Assembly (NCBI GenBank): GCA_036345935.2
Contig: JADWOT020001562.1
Span: 310,001 to 374,000, forward strand
Source: Taenia hydatigena
Taxonomy: Eukaryota; Platyhelminthes; Cestoda; Cyclophyllidea; Taeniidae
Direction of reading: 5' to 3'
Length of the DNA stretch: 64,000 bases
The position numbers were made by a program, and so were the translations under genes. Shown here piece after piece: positions 52,201 to 62,272 of this stretch. A model generated the notes under the pieces. It saw only the letters and a program-made list of their open reading frames with translations, did no database searches and was not told the origin of the DNA. Numbering within the stretch: position 1 is the first letter of the stretch; each line of letters starts with the position of its first letter.

Positions 52201-55200
52201 CTTTTAGGATAGAGCAAATGACTGCACTCTTCTTTGATTTGACAACCACAGCTGTATGGAACGGGTGGATGGGTCTGTCCGCCACTTTTGAAAATTCGTC
52301 AACAGATTTATTAAGCCGCATAAAATATCAAATCGGTGGAGTCTGCAAGTCGATTAGCACCAGAATTATTCGAAAACAAAAAACAAACAAAGCTTTTATG
52401 GTGAGTACTTGGAGCATGAATTTTTCACCTGTCAACTGCCAAAGTCCCCCACCTGCCGACCTTAGTCGAGTGTCAAAGCACATGGCAGGTAAAAAAGAAG
52501 GTAAAAGCATTGTCTTTTTTCCTGTCTTACAAGGCACGCTTGGCGCCAGTGTGAGCTGAAGCTTGTGAGGTGTCAAAGCCTCTTTCATTTTTTTCACCTT
52601 AAAGTACAGGAATTTGCCTTAAATTAAACTCAAAATTGTTTTTTGTTTGAAGCGAAACTGTACTTTGTGGACATTTTGGTTTGGTGGCCGGAAGGCCGCG
52701 TGGCAGATTGGATCTGGCTAGGAGCTTGATAATACAGTAAACATGACATTTTGGTTTGGGAAATAACCACGATGCAGTGACAGGAGGGCCTAAGCCTTGA
52801 GGGATGTCAAAGCCATCTACGCACGAGAGCTGTTTGACAACCAAGAGCATTCTTAAGGGCAACACAACAGTGGGGCAGAGGGTTCCTCTCAAAAGCGCAT
52901 TTTTGGGTCTTCAACGTCTGTGCTTGATCCTTCAGGGCTCACTGCCCTTCTATGCGGTAGCATTTGATTAGAGCGTGCTTTAACCCCATTAGGAAGAGCT
53001 TTTCCACTCTCATAGAGCATGTTGACAATCTTAGAAGGTGTCCTTATGGACCTCCTTATTTGACATGGAAGTGACAGGCGATGGAGTGGGTGCAACTAGA
53101 GCTGGCGGACAAGGAATTAATTCTCAAGACAGATTCCATCTCCAGTAGAGTAAGAGAAGAACACAACGCTTGTGGACATCACTTCCTTCTTTGGGTCAAA
53201 GGTAAGTTAGAATGAAATCAGAGCGTCACAATACCGACTCAGCGGACAGGCGATCCCTCCACTGATAAAATCACTTTATTTTTTCCTCCATTTAGCAATT
53301 TTAAGCAAAAGTAAAAAAAAAAGTAGCAATGATTTAAGAAGAAGAGGAAGCCGGAGAGTCATGATCCAGCGATTTCCTTCAATAGGAATGGCTAGCATTT
53401 TACCGACAAAAAAGATACAAAGCAAAAAATACTTTCCCATAGATCTTGATAGCAGTGAGGCTAGAGGGCGAATCAGGTAAGTACCTCTGTCTACCTAGCC
53501 GATTGTCCTTTAAAAGTGGCCATAAATGCCCATAACAATGGGGAAGGGAAGGGGTTTGCATAGAGAGCATTAGAAGAGGGGAAAACCGCCCTCCTCCATG
53601 CACGCATTAGGAATGCATAAAACTTAGTCGGTGGGTTCATTTATGAGTGAACTGAAAAGTCCGAAGTCGATTCTTTTAAATGCAGTGCATTGCAGAAATG
53701 CCGCCATCGGTGGAAGAAAAACACTTCAGAGCTCAATCGCAAACAGGCAAAAGGAGGGATTTCGGAGGAAGACTTTCTTCCACAAAGGATGAGAAGTGCA
53801 TATAAAAGATAAAAGATTGGCCTCTAAATGGATGGAGAATTAGGAAAGGTCTGGGAATCTCGTGTTTCCGAAGTTGGCAAAGTAAATTGCACAGAAGACG
53901 ATGGTACCGACAAAGTTACCAAAAAGGGTAGCAGAGCTAGAGGTAACAAAGAGACTCCCTTTTATCAAGCTGTAGGTGGTGCGCCAATCGAAAATTGACG
54001 GTGTGAATAAAACTAGACGAATTCTCTCAAAGTACAACTTCAACAGAATGGAATTGCATTTTTATTATTAATTAACTGACAAGACTTTGGAGCCAAGGAA
54101 AGATTCTAACTTTGAGGAACACTGGCGAAGATGTAAAATGTGAATGGTGGTTACAGATTTGTTGGTTTATAAATATCGTGCATTCCTTCTGAGGTAAGGA
54201 GTTGCATAAGAAAATGTGAAACTGGAAGCAAAATTTTTTGACTGTCACCTTTCATAAGTGGTAGGACACAAATGCGTATCCACCTCCTCATTTAACAATT
54301 CCATTTTCAATTTCCCACAAATGAGGCAAGTTTCAAGTTCTTTGTGGTTAACAGATTCATGCATTTATTTAATTGCGTTTGTTCAAGCCAACACAGCTGA
54401 CTTGTAGAATCAACCAGCACGAGGGAAGGAACCAAAACGGCTGTTATTCGTTGTAAAAATAGCGGTCCATTTGCCTTAAATGCAATTCAGGCCACCCGGC
54501 AAAGCAGCATAGGAGCCCAGAAGCAGGATATCTACTAAAATCGTGTCCAAGTTACAAATCCATAACGAAAAATGACGTATCAGTAACAACCATTTCTAAG
54601 GAACAGTAGAAATGTGATGAGAAAATAATCACTTACCTGAGAGGAATATTTAGACCAAATTATTTGATGATTAAAAAGTTATGTTGAATCAGTAAACGAA
54701 CTTTGACCTTAAGTGACATAATGGCGGGTGTATCTGTAGGTAAACAGTGGGATCTGCATAACAGACATGGTATCTGGGACATACCCTTGAAAGCAAAAAT
54801 AGGATGCTTTGCAGGGGTGTTGGCTGAAGAGCAAGCGTTTATAGATAGGACCGTAAATATTTGAAACTGTGGGCGGAAGGTGTGAGGCTATATGAGTCAA
54901 ACGACTACGTGACGGGATTTATTTCTAAATTTGTGAGTCAACTTAGGGCGCAAATTCCTTCTCAAGAACGAATCATTCCTTTCAGTTTTTTACAAACGAT
55001 ATCTCACCATGCCTAGAATGCCAATGAAGTTAGGGGTTAAGGTCTAATGGAGATACCTGTAATAAAATGGCATTTTGCGACAAAAGGTGCCGTTCCTGTT
55101 TATCGCTGCTTTACACTTTTTCTAAGAACTCGGACTTCCTTGTTATAATATATTTGGGCAATTTTTCGAAGGAGTTGTGTTTTTTGAACTTCTACAGAGA

Positions 55201-58200
55201 GCAAAAAGCTTTGGGTGTAGCATCTACTCTCAATCACTTTGCTAATTCTCTTCTCACCTTTTCCTGTATTTTTTTGCGCCTGACTTCCCAATGACAGCGT
55301 GGATGCTTCACATTCTCCACTCCATGCCCAAAAATGTGGGCAAAAAGGAACAAACGCCACTGTGGAACATTTACGAACAAAAAAATGTTTCCAAGCCGTT
55401 ATTTGGCCTCCGATGTGGCATAGGAATTTTATTTTTACTGCAATCAATCACACATCTGTCCAAAACATGACTTTGTCCAACATTACCGTATTTCTTCTTG
55501 CCACAAGGTTACACATCCCTTACAGAAAGTTTGGAATAAAAAGAAAATTAACTTAAACCTTTCGTATCTCCTCTCCTCATGTACGCCCTTCGTACCAGAG
55601 AAGATTCGAAGTATAATATACAATGTGAGATCATGAAACACAGCCGAAAAGGGGACTGTGGATGGTTTTATTTTCAAAAGTGAATATTTAAACCATGAAA
55701 TTTTGCGTTTGTTTCCAGCAAGTTATCTAGAAATAAGCAATAAATAACTCTGGAGGTACTGCCCGTTAAGTACCCAGAAAAGTTAGAGTTGAAACCTTTT
55801 ACATGCTGCTTTTAATTTACCGGTTTACAGCCTACGCCCTGTTTTAAAATGTGAGGTACATTATCCCCTCACGAATTGGTTGAAATGCTCTGACCGCGGA
55901 GAGGTTGGTTAAAGTCGGGATTCCGACTTCCAGTGGTGGAGAATCCCTCAATTCTCTTAGCTGTTTCATGCATGTGGTCCATAAGCAGTGTGAGAGTGAT
56001 TAAGTCCCATTGTTTAAACTTAATTCGTCGGATTTTGATTGACGCAGTTGAAGAACCCGACAAGGTTAGCGAAACAGACAGCCCACAATTTTGACTCGGT
56101 CTTCGAGTAAATACTGCAGTTAAAAGTTAGAATCATAAGCACCTCAGTGTTTATTAGCCTTCAAAGCAACTTTCAACTCTTTTTGATTTCTGAGAGACAA
56201 ATTTGGCCATCTTCACTGATCTGGGCCTAGGCTGAGGGGCGTTAAAAGGGAAAACAGCAGGAACACTGGATTAGCCTCGTCAATCGGGTGGCAAATGATT
56301 GACGTGTCTGAGTGTTTGAAGTCAGCAGCTGTGAACTGAAACAAGGTTTTAAGTGAAAAGTGGACTGTGTGAAAGTGAACTCCAAATTTCATCGTTAAAA
56401 TTGTAAAAAAATGGGGTTAAGACTCAAAAGAGAGTTTGCCTGAGGCTGCTGTAGTTAAGTTCACTCCACTAAATGTTCCTTTATTTGAATTTTCACTTTC
56501 CACCAGCAAAGTATGCATCTACCGCCTAATGGAATCGCAACCAGAGACGGCTGATGGACTACCATCAGTGACCTTCTCGGTAAAAAAATGAGAAAAGAAC
56601 AACTGTAACACTGCGTACCGATGAATACATCCAGTGAACTGCTTCCTTCTGCCGAGACCACTCCAGAGGTGGTGAAGACCCCTGCCAAATTCTCCCTCTG
56701 CAGTCCAGTTGGTGCCTCCAAGAAGTAGGTTTCTTCCAAAGAGTGTTTTGCTGTCGTAGCCCTCAATAGCAGACTCCAGCACACCTACCACCTCTGCCTC
56801 AAAAGCTGGGCGAAATTCGTCCCCATCAATGGCCACGAAGTACTCAAGTGTGGCGTAACCCGTCGCAATAATCGCCGCTTCGTGGTGTCCAGGGATTGTA
56901 ATTTTTCCAGCACCCACACGCAAGAGGTTGGTTTTTTTTGCACGAATCTCCAGCGCTTGTTTTTGTGTTACTAACCAAGGGCTTCCATCACGAAGTTCCA
57001 CACTCAAGAGTGGAACGGAGAGCTCTCCAAGTCGATGAAACAGGAGGAATAGAAGAGCACTTTTCGAGTGAGAATTGAAGTCTATTTCAATTTGCTGCCA
57101 GTCATGAATGCGACTTGCGTACATCGGTAGCTTATTAAACAGTGGTGGAGGACTCGACTTTGTCGACGGCGAAGGAAGACGAAGAAGAAGGTAAACGCGT
57201 CGAAGGGAGACCGAGGAGAAGAGGATTGACTTCGCCACACATTTGGTTGGACGACCACCCGTAATTTCAAAGCCGTGGAGAGAGTTTTCAGCAAATTGGA
57301 GAATGTTGAGGGTTGTATCATCAACTTGCAGCATGGCCTGTCAATCACAACATACTTTTGAGCAGGCAAATCTTCTATGACATGCAGCAGTAAATTAGGG
57401 CTCATTGTTGTTACCATGGCTGCAATTTTTGAAAATAATAAGTTATAAAAAGGGAATTAACATTAAGTTTGGAAGTGGGAGCAAATCCTTTGCCTATTTC
57501 GAACTAAATGACCACTTTGGGAAGGGAAGAACATTTGACAGGGCTCCGGCTGACTTGTTAGCATGATGTGGGGTTGGGTAAAAACGCGGTACAGGAAAAA
57601 AGGCTTTTCTACTCTTTCTTTCCTGTGTTTCATGTTAGACCGGAGGACAAGCCAACAGTATGTAAGGACGGTGTTAACATCCAACCTGGTAAGGCTTCAA
57701 CTTGACCCGGATTTGTGCAAATCTGGTATGCAATCCAAGTAATATGGCCATTCATCACTTTGTTTTGCTGAATGCAGGGTAGAATAAATTCACAATTCTG
57801 CTTTACAAAGGAAGTCTTTGATAGCAAAAAAACTTAATTCACGAAGGCTTACACGAAATTGAGCATCCGGTTGCTCCCGTGTTCGCTTTACCTACTAACA
57901 CTACTGCTATATGCCTTTAAGATCCGTCCAATCATAGAACTGGAGGAGCCCCGAGAGCCAGAAATCCTTAAGCCAGGATGAAAAAAAGGGGTAAAAAGAA
58001 TATTTAATTCAAAGTACACGTCTTGATGTAGAGCTGTGTCTACAGTTGACCACACACACGGGGTGTGTCATCAAAAAGGCATGACGAAGCCTGGTTAAGA
58101 ATGGCCACAGACGTGAAATAATGTCCGGGAGAAAAAAAAGCACGTATTATGTTTTCGAAATGGGGGGAAAAGGGGGTTGAAAGACAAAAAAACACGCGAA

Positions 58201-61200
58201 ATAGATGTATAGTTGAACCCACTCGTCTAATCTGACCACCGAACGCCTCTGGATCGGTGGATTTCGTGGGCAGGGAGCCGAGGACGACGTGTTGAATTTC
58301 GAGGAAACCTGGTCGGATTTTGTCAAAACTGAGAGGTTGAAAGAAGACTGTATTCTCATCGACACTGACGCGAATCTACAAGGCAGTGAGTAGAGGCAAG
58401 CAGGCAGTTAAAAGCCTTCAGGCGGACACATAAATCAAGTGAATCTCATGCTATTGCAATTAAAGAAGACATTTATGACAAGAAAGTTGGCTTTCCCTCG
58501 TGGCAAAGGTAGTAAAGTGGCCTAACAAGAACAAAAAAATTAAATACTTTTTAGTGGTCCGAGCAATTTGAAATGCACAACAAGCTGCGCTTGGGTAGAG
58601 ACGATGTAGGGTCGTTTTGTCACTTTTCGAGGTTCCACTTCTAAATGGACTGATTTGGTCAGCCAAAAGCGTGGGCCTTGGAGTTCTCAAACACGACTGC
58701 TCTATTAGATTGGGAAGTTAAATTACTACTACAGTCGCATTGTTGTTTGTTTAACTCTCGGTCTTGGTAAGGCGTTGCTTGGGGCCTTCACCATTGTTCC
58801 CTTGTCGAGGGCGGACCGGCCCTCGGACCATGTAGGCAGTCTCTAAGGCATTATTCCATCCAAATGTCATGTTTTCTCTCGGCTTCAAGGCTGCTACCGC
58901 GATTTCTAGTACTGACTGCAAAAACTTAAAGTGATAGATGAATGGCATGGGCTGCGACAACTCCTAACAGGGGAAGGCTGGAGGGATACTGGTGTAGCCC
59001 AGAGGCCATGGCGCTTAGCGGAAGTTCAAAGGTGGTAACTTAAGCGTTTCCGCAGCCAAAAGTGAGCAATGAACAAGCAATCAAAGCATTACATAGTAAT
59101 CCCGATTCTGCTTTCCTAAGGATTCATCCCCATTTGGAGCTGTCAACCCTAATGTTCACCTTTCAGAAGTGATTGCAGGTCTAACCGCATTATTGACGGT
59201 CCTTTGGAAATTGATGATGTAAGAAGAAGTATTCCTTGTCAAAAATAAACACAAAGTTGGGTAGTTTGTCAAATCATTAGTGCTTACTGCCTTAATAGCT
59301 CAAACCAGGTTTGTTTCATGAGCTCGCACAGCTAGTTGTCAGTGGTGTAAACCCCAGGTCTATAAAGATTAAAGGACAATTCTCTCTTCGGCCATTAAAT
59401 TTACACGTTCTTTCACACAGCGTCAACATCAACTGAGCCATTAGGCGTATAAATGAAAGGTGGTGATAAAAGCCCCACTTCACAATGCTTTCCTCCTCCC
59501 CCAATGGCAGTGTCTTGGCAAGTGACTTAACCCCGAAACATCAAACGGACTGCCAATTCGCTCGCCTCCTTCGTTCGGCTAACAATTCTATTGACACTTT
59601 CTAGGCAAAAAAAGAAGCTTAAAAGTTGCCTTGCATAAACTACACGAGGAGTCGCATCAAGAATGTCTAATGGGGACGAGAAGCCTTGGGAACGAATCGC
59701 CTGCCTTTATGGCATAACCATTTATATTGACGGTGATTGGGCATAAAAGCCCACAAAAAGTGGGAGAGGCACGATGTGACCGTCTAGGGGCAAGCAGCTG
59801 TTCACGTCTGCAAATTCATTACCAACAAAGCGCAGCGCCCCACGGTCCATTTCAAAGGGCAGGTAAATTATCAACCTACGGTCCACCTTGTAAGATGGTG
59901 TAGTACTGCAGTAGAGGCTGTGTCAAATTAAAAATCCTCAGGCAATTTAAAATTGTACGTAGTGCAAGCCAAATGTCCACGTCTTGTGAATCGGTGGTAG
60001 CATAGTTTGCAAGTCGGATTCTCAGGACAGGAGGATATTCTCCCTCCAAAGTTGTGCGAATGGTTTATAACTGCGTGTGGGTGTTGATAAGCCTCGTTTG
60101 TGGGAACGTCTTCACTGTATGCTATTGTTTATACCCGTGTACTACACCGCCTAGTGGTATGGCATTACATCAAATTGGCAGTATTTTTGGGGTTCTTTTG
60201 AACCACATTTGCGAATCGCACGGCCATGTAAAACTGATGGGTGTGAGGCGAGCTCGTCTGCTTCGTGGATCCAGTTTGAATGAGAGAGGCGGATTGCTGG
60301 AAGTCTTGAATCCGACGCTTCATCTGGGAGGCGAGGTCTCCCTAGCCTTGAAATTACGTATCTTCGTTGATTAAAACTGTGAGCATTGGTTTACACCTGC
60401 ATTAACAGCAAAGATAGGGTCGTTGAAGCCAGCTTGCTGTGATAAGAAGTGCTTGTTCCCATTCCCTTTGAGATCCAAAGGCTACAATGAAGCTGCCATA
60501 AAGCACTCCCTTGTTGAATTACAAGATTGACTCGATCAGGTGCAATGGATGGTAAGCTTTGTAGGTTCGCTCCCTCTAGAAGATGTAAAGCCACTTCTTC
60601 CTGCCATCCATTAGAACTAGGGAATAGGAGACATAAAAGTGGAGTGCGTAAGCAATCTTTCCAACCAGCAACTGTTAACCAGCCACAAAGAAGGCATAAT
60701 TAACGGTCCAGTCATACAGACATGCTAACACGTGGAGAGAAGTGGTCCAAAATTATGTAATAAAAAGTCGCCTCATTTGGATTTGTTTTTTTTATTGCAT
60801 TAATTTGTTTGGCCTGCCTTTTTCCCACATTTTTTCCGCACTTATTTGTCTAATTTATGTTGACTTCAGGACCATCGTTCGGAAGACAACGACGGCCCAT
60901 TCGGGGAGGGGAGAGGAGGCGGGGAGCGGTACAAGCCTCGACTGAGGGGAGGGAATCCCTACAAATTGGCCTCCAAGAGACCCAACTGTGGATTCGATGA
61001 AGAATTATCCTACGGTGGGATACAGCTAAGCAATTATTCAAAAAATCTTTTTCTCCGGAGAACCTAAGTGGGACCGCCGTGTTTTTTTTTCATCTTCCTC
61101 GGCTTAAGCCTTAATACGGGCATTAAAATGTTGGAACAAATGTTAATGGGTATCAAAACAACCTTCAGCCTCTCCAAACTGAACACTGTACATACACAAT

Positions 61201-62272
61201 GAAAAAGAGTAACGTGGCTGTACGCATACACAGGGGCTGTTTTATCCCCTCGCAAAAAAGCCTTCTTGAAGAGATTTGAAAAAGCAGCCCAGATACATGA
61301 AGTTGCAGACTGAAGAAGTCGACTACGGAATTGACTGGATCAGCCAATTTCGGGTGGCCTCTTCAGCAGGTAAAACATCTCCGCCGCATTAATTAACCAC
61401 TGGTGAGGGTTTGGTAATCCTTACATGCATGGATGGATATTAGCGAATGCTGGACATCCGTCATTGACTCTCGAGCAATGGACGGTCAGGAGGGCACAGC
61501 AGTCAAAGCCTACCTTCATGAATCCGGGGCACAGGGTGTGGGATAAGAAAGCACCCAGAGGATTTGAATGAAGAGGCGTCTCGACAACTTCAATTCTCCC
61601 CCTCATTGAAGCCAAAAAACAATGGGAATTGCTATTTACGAACATTTGTCCACAACACCTTCAGTAAACATGTCTGATAATTTATGGACTGTCTGGGAGG
61701 CATTAAAATCGCCACCTTTTGGATAAATATGTGTTCAAACAGGAGAATGTATACATGCACTGCATTTGGCAACAACACTGCTTCTTCGAGAGGGAGGGTT
61801 TGAACGGCGCCTAAATTTAGACGCCTTTTTTAAATATAGAAAGGACCAAGAACACGAACTAGCTCAATGGACAAAGTTAGAGCAGTTATGGATAATTTTT
61901 GGTAAAAATTTGTTGCCTTAGGCAAGAATTCTTGTGTGAGGCAACGAACGAATAAGCGCTTCGGCACCATCAACAAACCTGATCAGGACTGCGTTCCAAC
62001 AAGAGGTCGTGAAACTGGCCATCGTCTAGGCGTGACTCCAGTCCAGCAAAGGCGGGAAGAGTCTCGCGCACAGACAAGTGACCGGCTCGTGCCGACTGGA
62101 ACCACTTGAAGGCGGTGCGAGTGGCGGCGGCGGTGGGTGAGACAGCCTCGGCGGGCTGATCGGAGGGAACTTCCGCGGGAAGACGAATTCGCAGATGCAG
62201 TAGACCCGATTTCAGTGAGAGCTCATAGTAGGATTCGTTGCAGCCTTTCAACACAACGCCAAGATGGTAAAG
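31601..62272 (-). CDS. NRXN: Neurexin-like presynaptic adhesion receptor, 3' part, 15 exons
   Basis: Type I membrane protein of the neurexin family, expected at presynaptic membranes. Exons in transcript order: 61979-62272, 58223-58375, 56619-57337, 50380-50582, 48325-48677, 47475-47583, 44159-44251, 43497-43968, 39100-39295, 37521-37797, 35717-35928, 35476-35673, 35197-35317, 34979-35120, 31601-32138. All phases agree, giving 1359 residues plus TAA. Order: LNS2, LNS3, EGF, LNS4, LNS5, EGF, LNS6, stalk, transmembrane helix (about 1259-1283), 76-residue tail. This order, without a discoidin or fibrinogen-like domain, favours alpha-neurexin over CASPR. LNS1, the first EGF and the signal peptide would lie beyond the right edge. 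The tail does not end in the usual neurexin PDZ ligand. Borders rest on splice consensus and phase. Confidence 0.93.
32139..34978 (-). other. Neurexin intron n14-n15 (2.8 kb) with a dispersed-repeat copy
   Basis: Donor gtaagt, acceptor tcccttctag. The copy at 33760-34217 is listed separately. No other element recognised. Confidence 0.8.
33760..34217 (+). repeat. Dispersed repeat, copy 1 (diverged)
   Basis: Shares three blocks in the same order with copy 2: gcggcact...cgtgaatcat with agttcgctacgaaggtgtc, then acaggacgaaacttcagatc, then aacgttgaaga near the end. The identity was judged by eye and is well below perfect. Confidence 0.5.
34979..35120 (-). CDS. NRXN: Neurexin exon n14: end of LNS6 and start of stalk
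   Basis: Acceptor tcctaaaag, donor gtaagt. With the split Gly it gives SGVFYNGLPLSDLAAGLSHR, matching the neurexin strand SGLYYNGLKVLNMAAE. The rest (DIQYLANFKISLAPDSFFR) begins the juxtamembrane stalk. Confidence 0.94.
35197..35317 (-). CDS. NRXN: Neurexin exon n13: LNS6, LGG-like strand
   Basis: A 121-nt exon; acceptor taactcaag (poor polypyrimidine tract), donor gtatgt. It encodes TVFSCFEGPHGEQFNDQ, then HSIWLGHAPAMENYTD and AFCGVLS. IWLGHAP stands where LNS domains have IxVGGxP. The phases fit both neighbours and there is no stop in frame. Confidence 0.86.
35476..35673 (-). CDS. NRXN: Neurexin exon n12: LNS6, middle
   Basis: Acceptor gctatag, donor gtattc, 66 codons in phase 0. It encodes DSGIANLVFNMGGGVVQLRE, LNDGNYHRIRVFRHGLATLL and EVDELTTKH, the LNDGxYHxVRxxRxGxxxxLxVD pattern of LNS6. 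It ends NGRFGGPNLPE, near where vertebrate neurexins have splice site 4. Confidence 0.95.
35717..35928 (-). CDS. NRXN: Neurexin exon n11: LNS6, start
   Basis: Acceptor tcttttag, donor gtaagc. It encodes GTSLKFGTSTADGRTSPAFV, KYTYLHDQ, REEIALGLQ and SRYSLLYVDSRRGNVDFLHI. The order GTxxxFG...YTY...R..IALGxQ...LLYVDS..G..D.L.I follows LNS6 of neurexins closely. Confidence 0.94.
35929..37520 (-). other. Neurexin intron n10-n11 with a dispersed-repeat copy
   Basis: Donor gtaagt, acceptor tcttttag. Copy 2 of the repeat lies at 36482-36855. AT-rich near 35940-35965. Confidence 0.8.
36482..36855 (+). repeat. Dispersed repeat, copy 2
   Basis: Blocks gcggcactggtcgtgaatca, agttcgctatggaagtgtcc, caaacaggacgaagctccag and agcgttgaagacga match copy 1 in order and orientation. 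The copies are 2.6 kb apart. Confidence 0.5.
37521..37797 (-). CDS. NRXN: Neurexin exon n10: end of LNS5 and last EGF-like domain
   Basis: Starts GCIGGFGVNNQTQMDIEALA (closing strand of LNS5), with an NRTS sequon, then the EGF-like module: CTAFAQQRRLPYCLNGGVC, LHVWASLRCSC and TTFTGNRCHL, six cysteines in canonical spacing. Donor gtaagt in phase 1; the split codon becomes Pro (CHLPGTSLKF, compare the CEEPGTTY seen in vertebrate neurexins). Confidence 0.95.
37798..39099 (-). other. Neurexin intron n9-n10 with a GGA repeat
   Basis: Donor gtaaaa, acceptor catcttctag. Contains the GGA tract at 38833-38889. Confidence 0.8.
38833..38889 (+). repeat. (GGA)n tract with a G run
   Basis: About a dozen GGA units, a run of G, then more GGA. 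On the transcribed sense strand of neurexin this reads as TCC repeats. Confidence 0.95.
39100..39295 (-). CDS. NRXN: Neurexin exon n9: LNS5, second half
   Basis: Acceptor tgttcgtag, donor gtaaaa. The first base completes the Arg codon, giving IISRNGQMDEFLRIQIKSEF. It ends with NEPLYLGGIPNEV and SEKIISKHGIQ, the LxLGG strand and the approach to the final GC strand of the domain. Confidence 0.93.
39598..39616. repeat. (GT)n microsatellite
   Basis: About nine GT units in a neurexin intron. Confidence 0.95.
40230..40257. repeat. Poly-C run of 28
   Basis: Twenty-eight consecutive C on the + strand (poly-G in neurexin pre-mRNA). The true length may differ because such runs are hard to sequence. 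Confidence 0.9.
40380..40540 (+). repeat. Dispersed repeat, copy 3 (partial)
   Basis: Contains ccaaataggaggaaactccg followed by gatccactgaaatcgccca, which lines up with the caaacaggacgaagctccag block of copy 2 and what follows it. The other blocks are not clear. Confidence 0.4.
42198..42226. repeat. GA-rich repeat
   Basis: Imperfect (GA)n in a neurexin intron. Confidence 0.85.
43497..43968 (-). CDS. NRXN: Neurexin exon n8: end of LNS4 and first half of LNS5
   Basis: It encodes FIGQIRHFTFNGVDPL (end of LNS4), then LNS5: AITLKTPDCFLRLPRLNIYG, FQLVFALKTYQEDGVVLFNS, GDFLAVELVRTQLTVSFDMG and SDGNWHQIIIS. The last is a close match to the neurexin WHNVVISR strand. Donor gtgagg in phase 2. Two acceptors 6 nt apart (43968 and 43962) keep the same frame and add or drop two residues; the longer one is given. 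Confidence 0.95.
44159..44251 (-). CDS. NRXN: Neurexin exon n7: LNS4, LGG strand
   Basis: A 93-nt exon that has no ATG; acceptor ccttgctag, donor gtaaat, phase 1 to 1. It encodes LPEGGIPWQTSNETTIYVCL then GGTDASHQME. The IYVCLGG strand is the usual LamG IxLGG element, and the phases on both sides match the neighbouring exons. Confidence 0.87.
44252..47474 (-). other. Neurexin intron n6-n7 (3.2 kb) with a perfect hairpin
   Basis: Donor gtgaga, acceptor ccttgctag. The inverted repeat at 45577-45605 is the only clear structure. Short frames (for example 44689-44874) are not recognised. Confidence 0.8.
45577..45605. repeat. Perfect inverted repeat, 13-bp arms, 3-nt loop
   Basis: Arms tatactactgaat and attcagtagtata flank gca. 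The arms pair without mismatch. Confidence 0.95.
47475..47583 (-). CDS. NRXN: Neurexin exon n6: LNS4, WH strand
   Basis: A short exon: acceptor ctactttcag, donor gtgaga, phase 0 to 1. It encodes SLNIPGQVANEEWHALRILR, then RLRVHLDEKIYEK, the usual LamG segment around the EWH motif. Confidence 0.9.
47584..48324 (-). other. Neurexin intron n5-n6
   Basis: Donor gtttag, acceptor ctactttcag. Nothing else recognised. Confidence 0.75.
48325..48677 (-). CDS. NRXN: Neurexin exon n5: LNS4, first half
   Basis: Acceptor tttgtgcag; the donor is gtttag, which is weak. It starts (P)AKILDFDKKHQLRLRFPLP and has VQFAFKTRTRNATLLSSY (LamG strands) and MRIDLVDGHLVVVVIL. It ends SAMLIH in phase 0, directly before an in-frame stop, so the exon must splice here or nearby. 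The next exon continues with the expected WH strand. Confidence 0.88.
48678..50379 (-). other. Neurexin intron n4-n5 with a G-rich tract
   Basis: Donor gtgagt, acceptor tttgtgcag. Contains the G-rich tract at 49537-49584. Confidence 0.8.
49537..49584 (+). repeat. G-rich tract, possible quadruplex
   Basis: Several runs of four or more G separated by one to a few bases (ggaggcggggcggggcgggg and following). Fits the pattern of a G-quadruplex on the + strand, antisense to neurexin. Confidence 0.75.
50380..50582 (-). CDS. NRXN: Neurexin exon n4: EGF-like domain between LNS3 and LNS4
   Basis: Acceptor caaacaag, donor gtgagt. It begins LKLNGEVVNFEPLIRS (end of LNS3) and then an EGF-like module: CHSPPSGCLC, HNGGVCVDGECDC, ATAFSGELCHI. 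The CxNGGxCxxxxxxCxC...GxxC pattern is clear. There are seven cysteines instead of six. Phase 1 at the end makes the codon for Pro with the next exon. Confidence 0.95.
50583..56618 (-). other. Neurexin intron n3-n4 (6.0 kb), longest in the window
   Basis: Donor gtacgc, acceptor caaacaag. I searched it for additional LNS or EGF segments on the minus strand and saw none; the split Arg codon across this intron supports a direct join. Confidence 0.8.
56619..57337 (-). CDS. NRXN: Neurexin exon n3: LNS3, one large exon
   Basis: A 719-nt exon, by far the longest except the last one; acceptor gattgacag, donor gtacgc, phase 2. It starts AMLQVDDTTLNILQFAENSL, contains IEIDFNSHSKSALLFLLFHR (LamG F-x-F-x-T/S...LLF strand) and ends NLLLGGTNW...FTGCIH, which joins the next exon to give CIHRLKLNGE. 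The core is diverged, with long loops, and is recognised mainly by position and by its end. Confidence 0.9.
57338..58222 (-). other. Neurexin intron n2-n3
   Basis: Donor gtgggt, acceptor gattgacag. Nothing else recognised. Confidence 0.75.
58223..58375 (-). CDS. NRXN: Neurexin exon n2: LNS2, end
   Basis: Acceptor ccttgtag, donor gtgggt, 51 codons in phase 0. It continues the previous exon directly (SPDQ | IRVSVDENTVFFQPLSFD), as after the WHxVxVxR strand in LamG domains. It ends with VVLGSLP and EAFGGQIRR, the LxxGG...F-G strands that close the domain. Confidence 0.87.
58376..61978 (-). other. Neurexin intron n1-n2 (3.6 kb)
   Basis: Donor gtttgt, acceptor ccttgtag. Short frames on both strands; none looks like an LNS segment. 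Confidence 0.75.
61979..62272 (-). CDS. NRXN: Neurexin exon n1: LNS2, first part
   Basis: First exon seen in the window; acceptor tgtcttag, donor gtttgt (weak), phase 0 at both ends. It encodes LYHLGVVLKGC, YYELSLKSGLLHLRI, a Pro/Ala-rich loop, and LDDGQFHDLLLERSPDQ. The last is the standard LamG pattern LxDGxWHxVxVxR. The beginning of this LNS domain must come from an exon further right, which I did not find in 62273-64000. Confidence 0.9.

Noticed and set aside
31601..62272. Assignment of the minus-strand gene to CASPR/contactin-associated protein
   Set aside because: No discoidin or fibrinogen-like segment was seen, and the order LNS-LNS-EGF-LNS-LNS-EGF-LNS-TM is that of neurexin.
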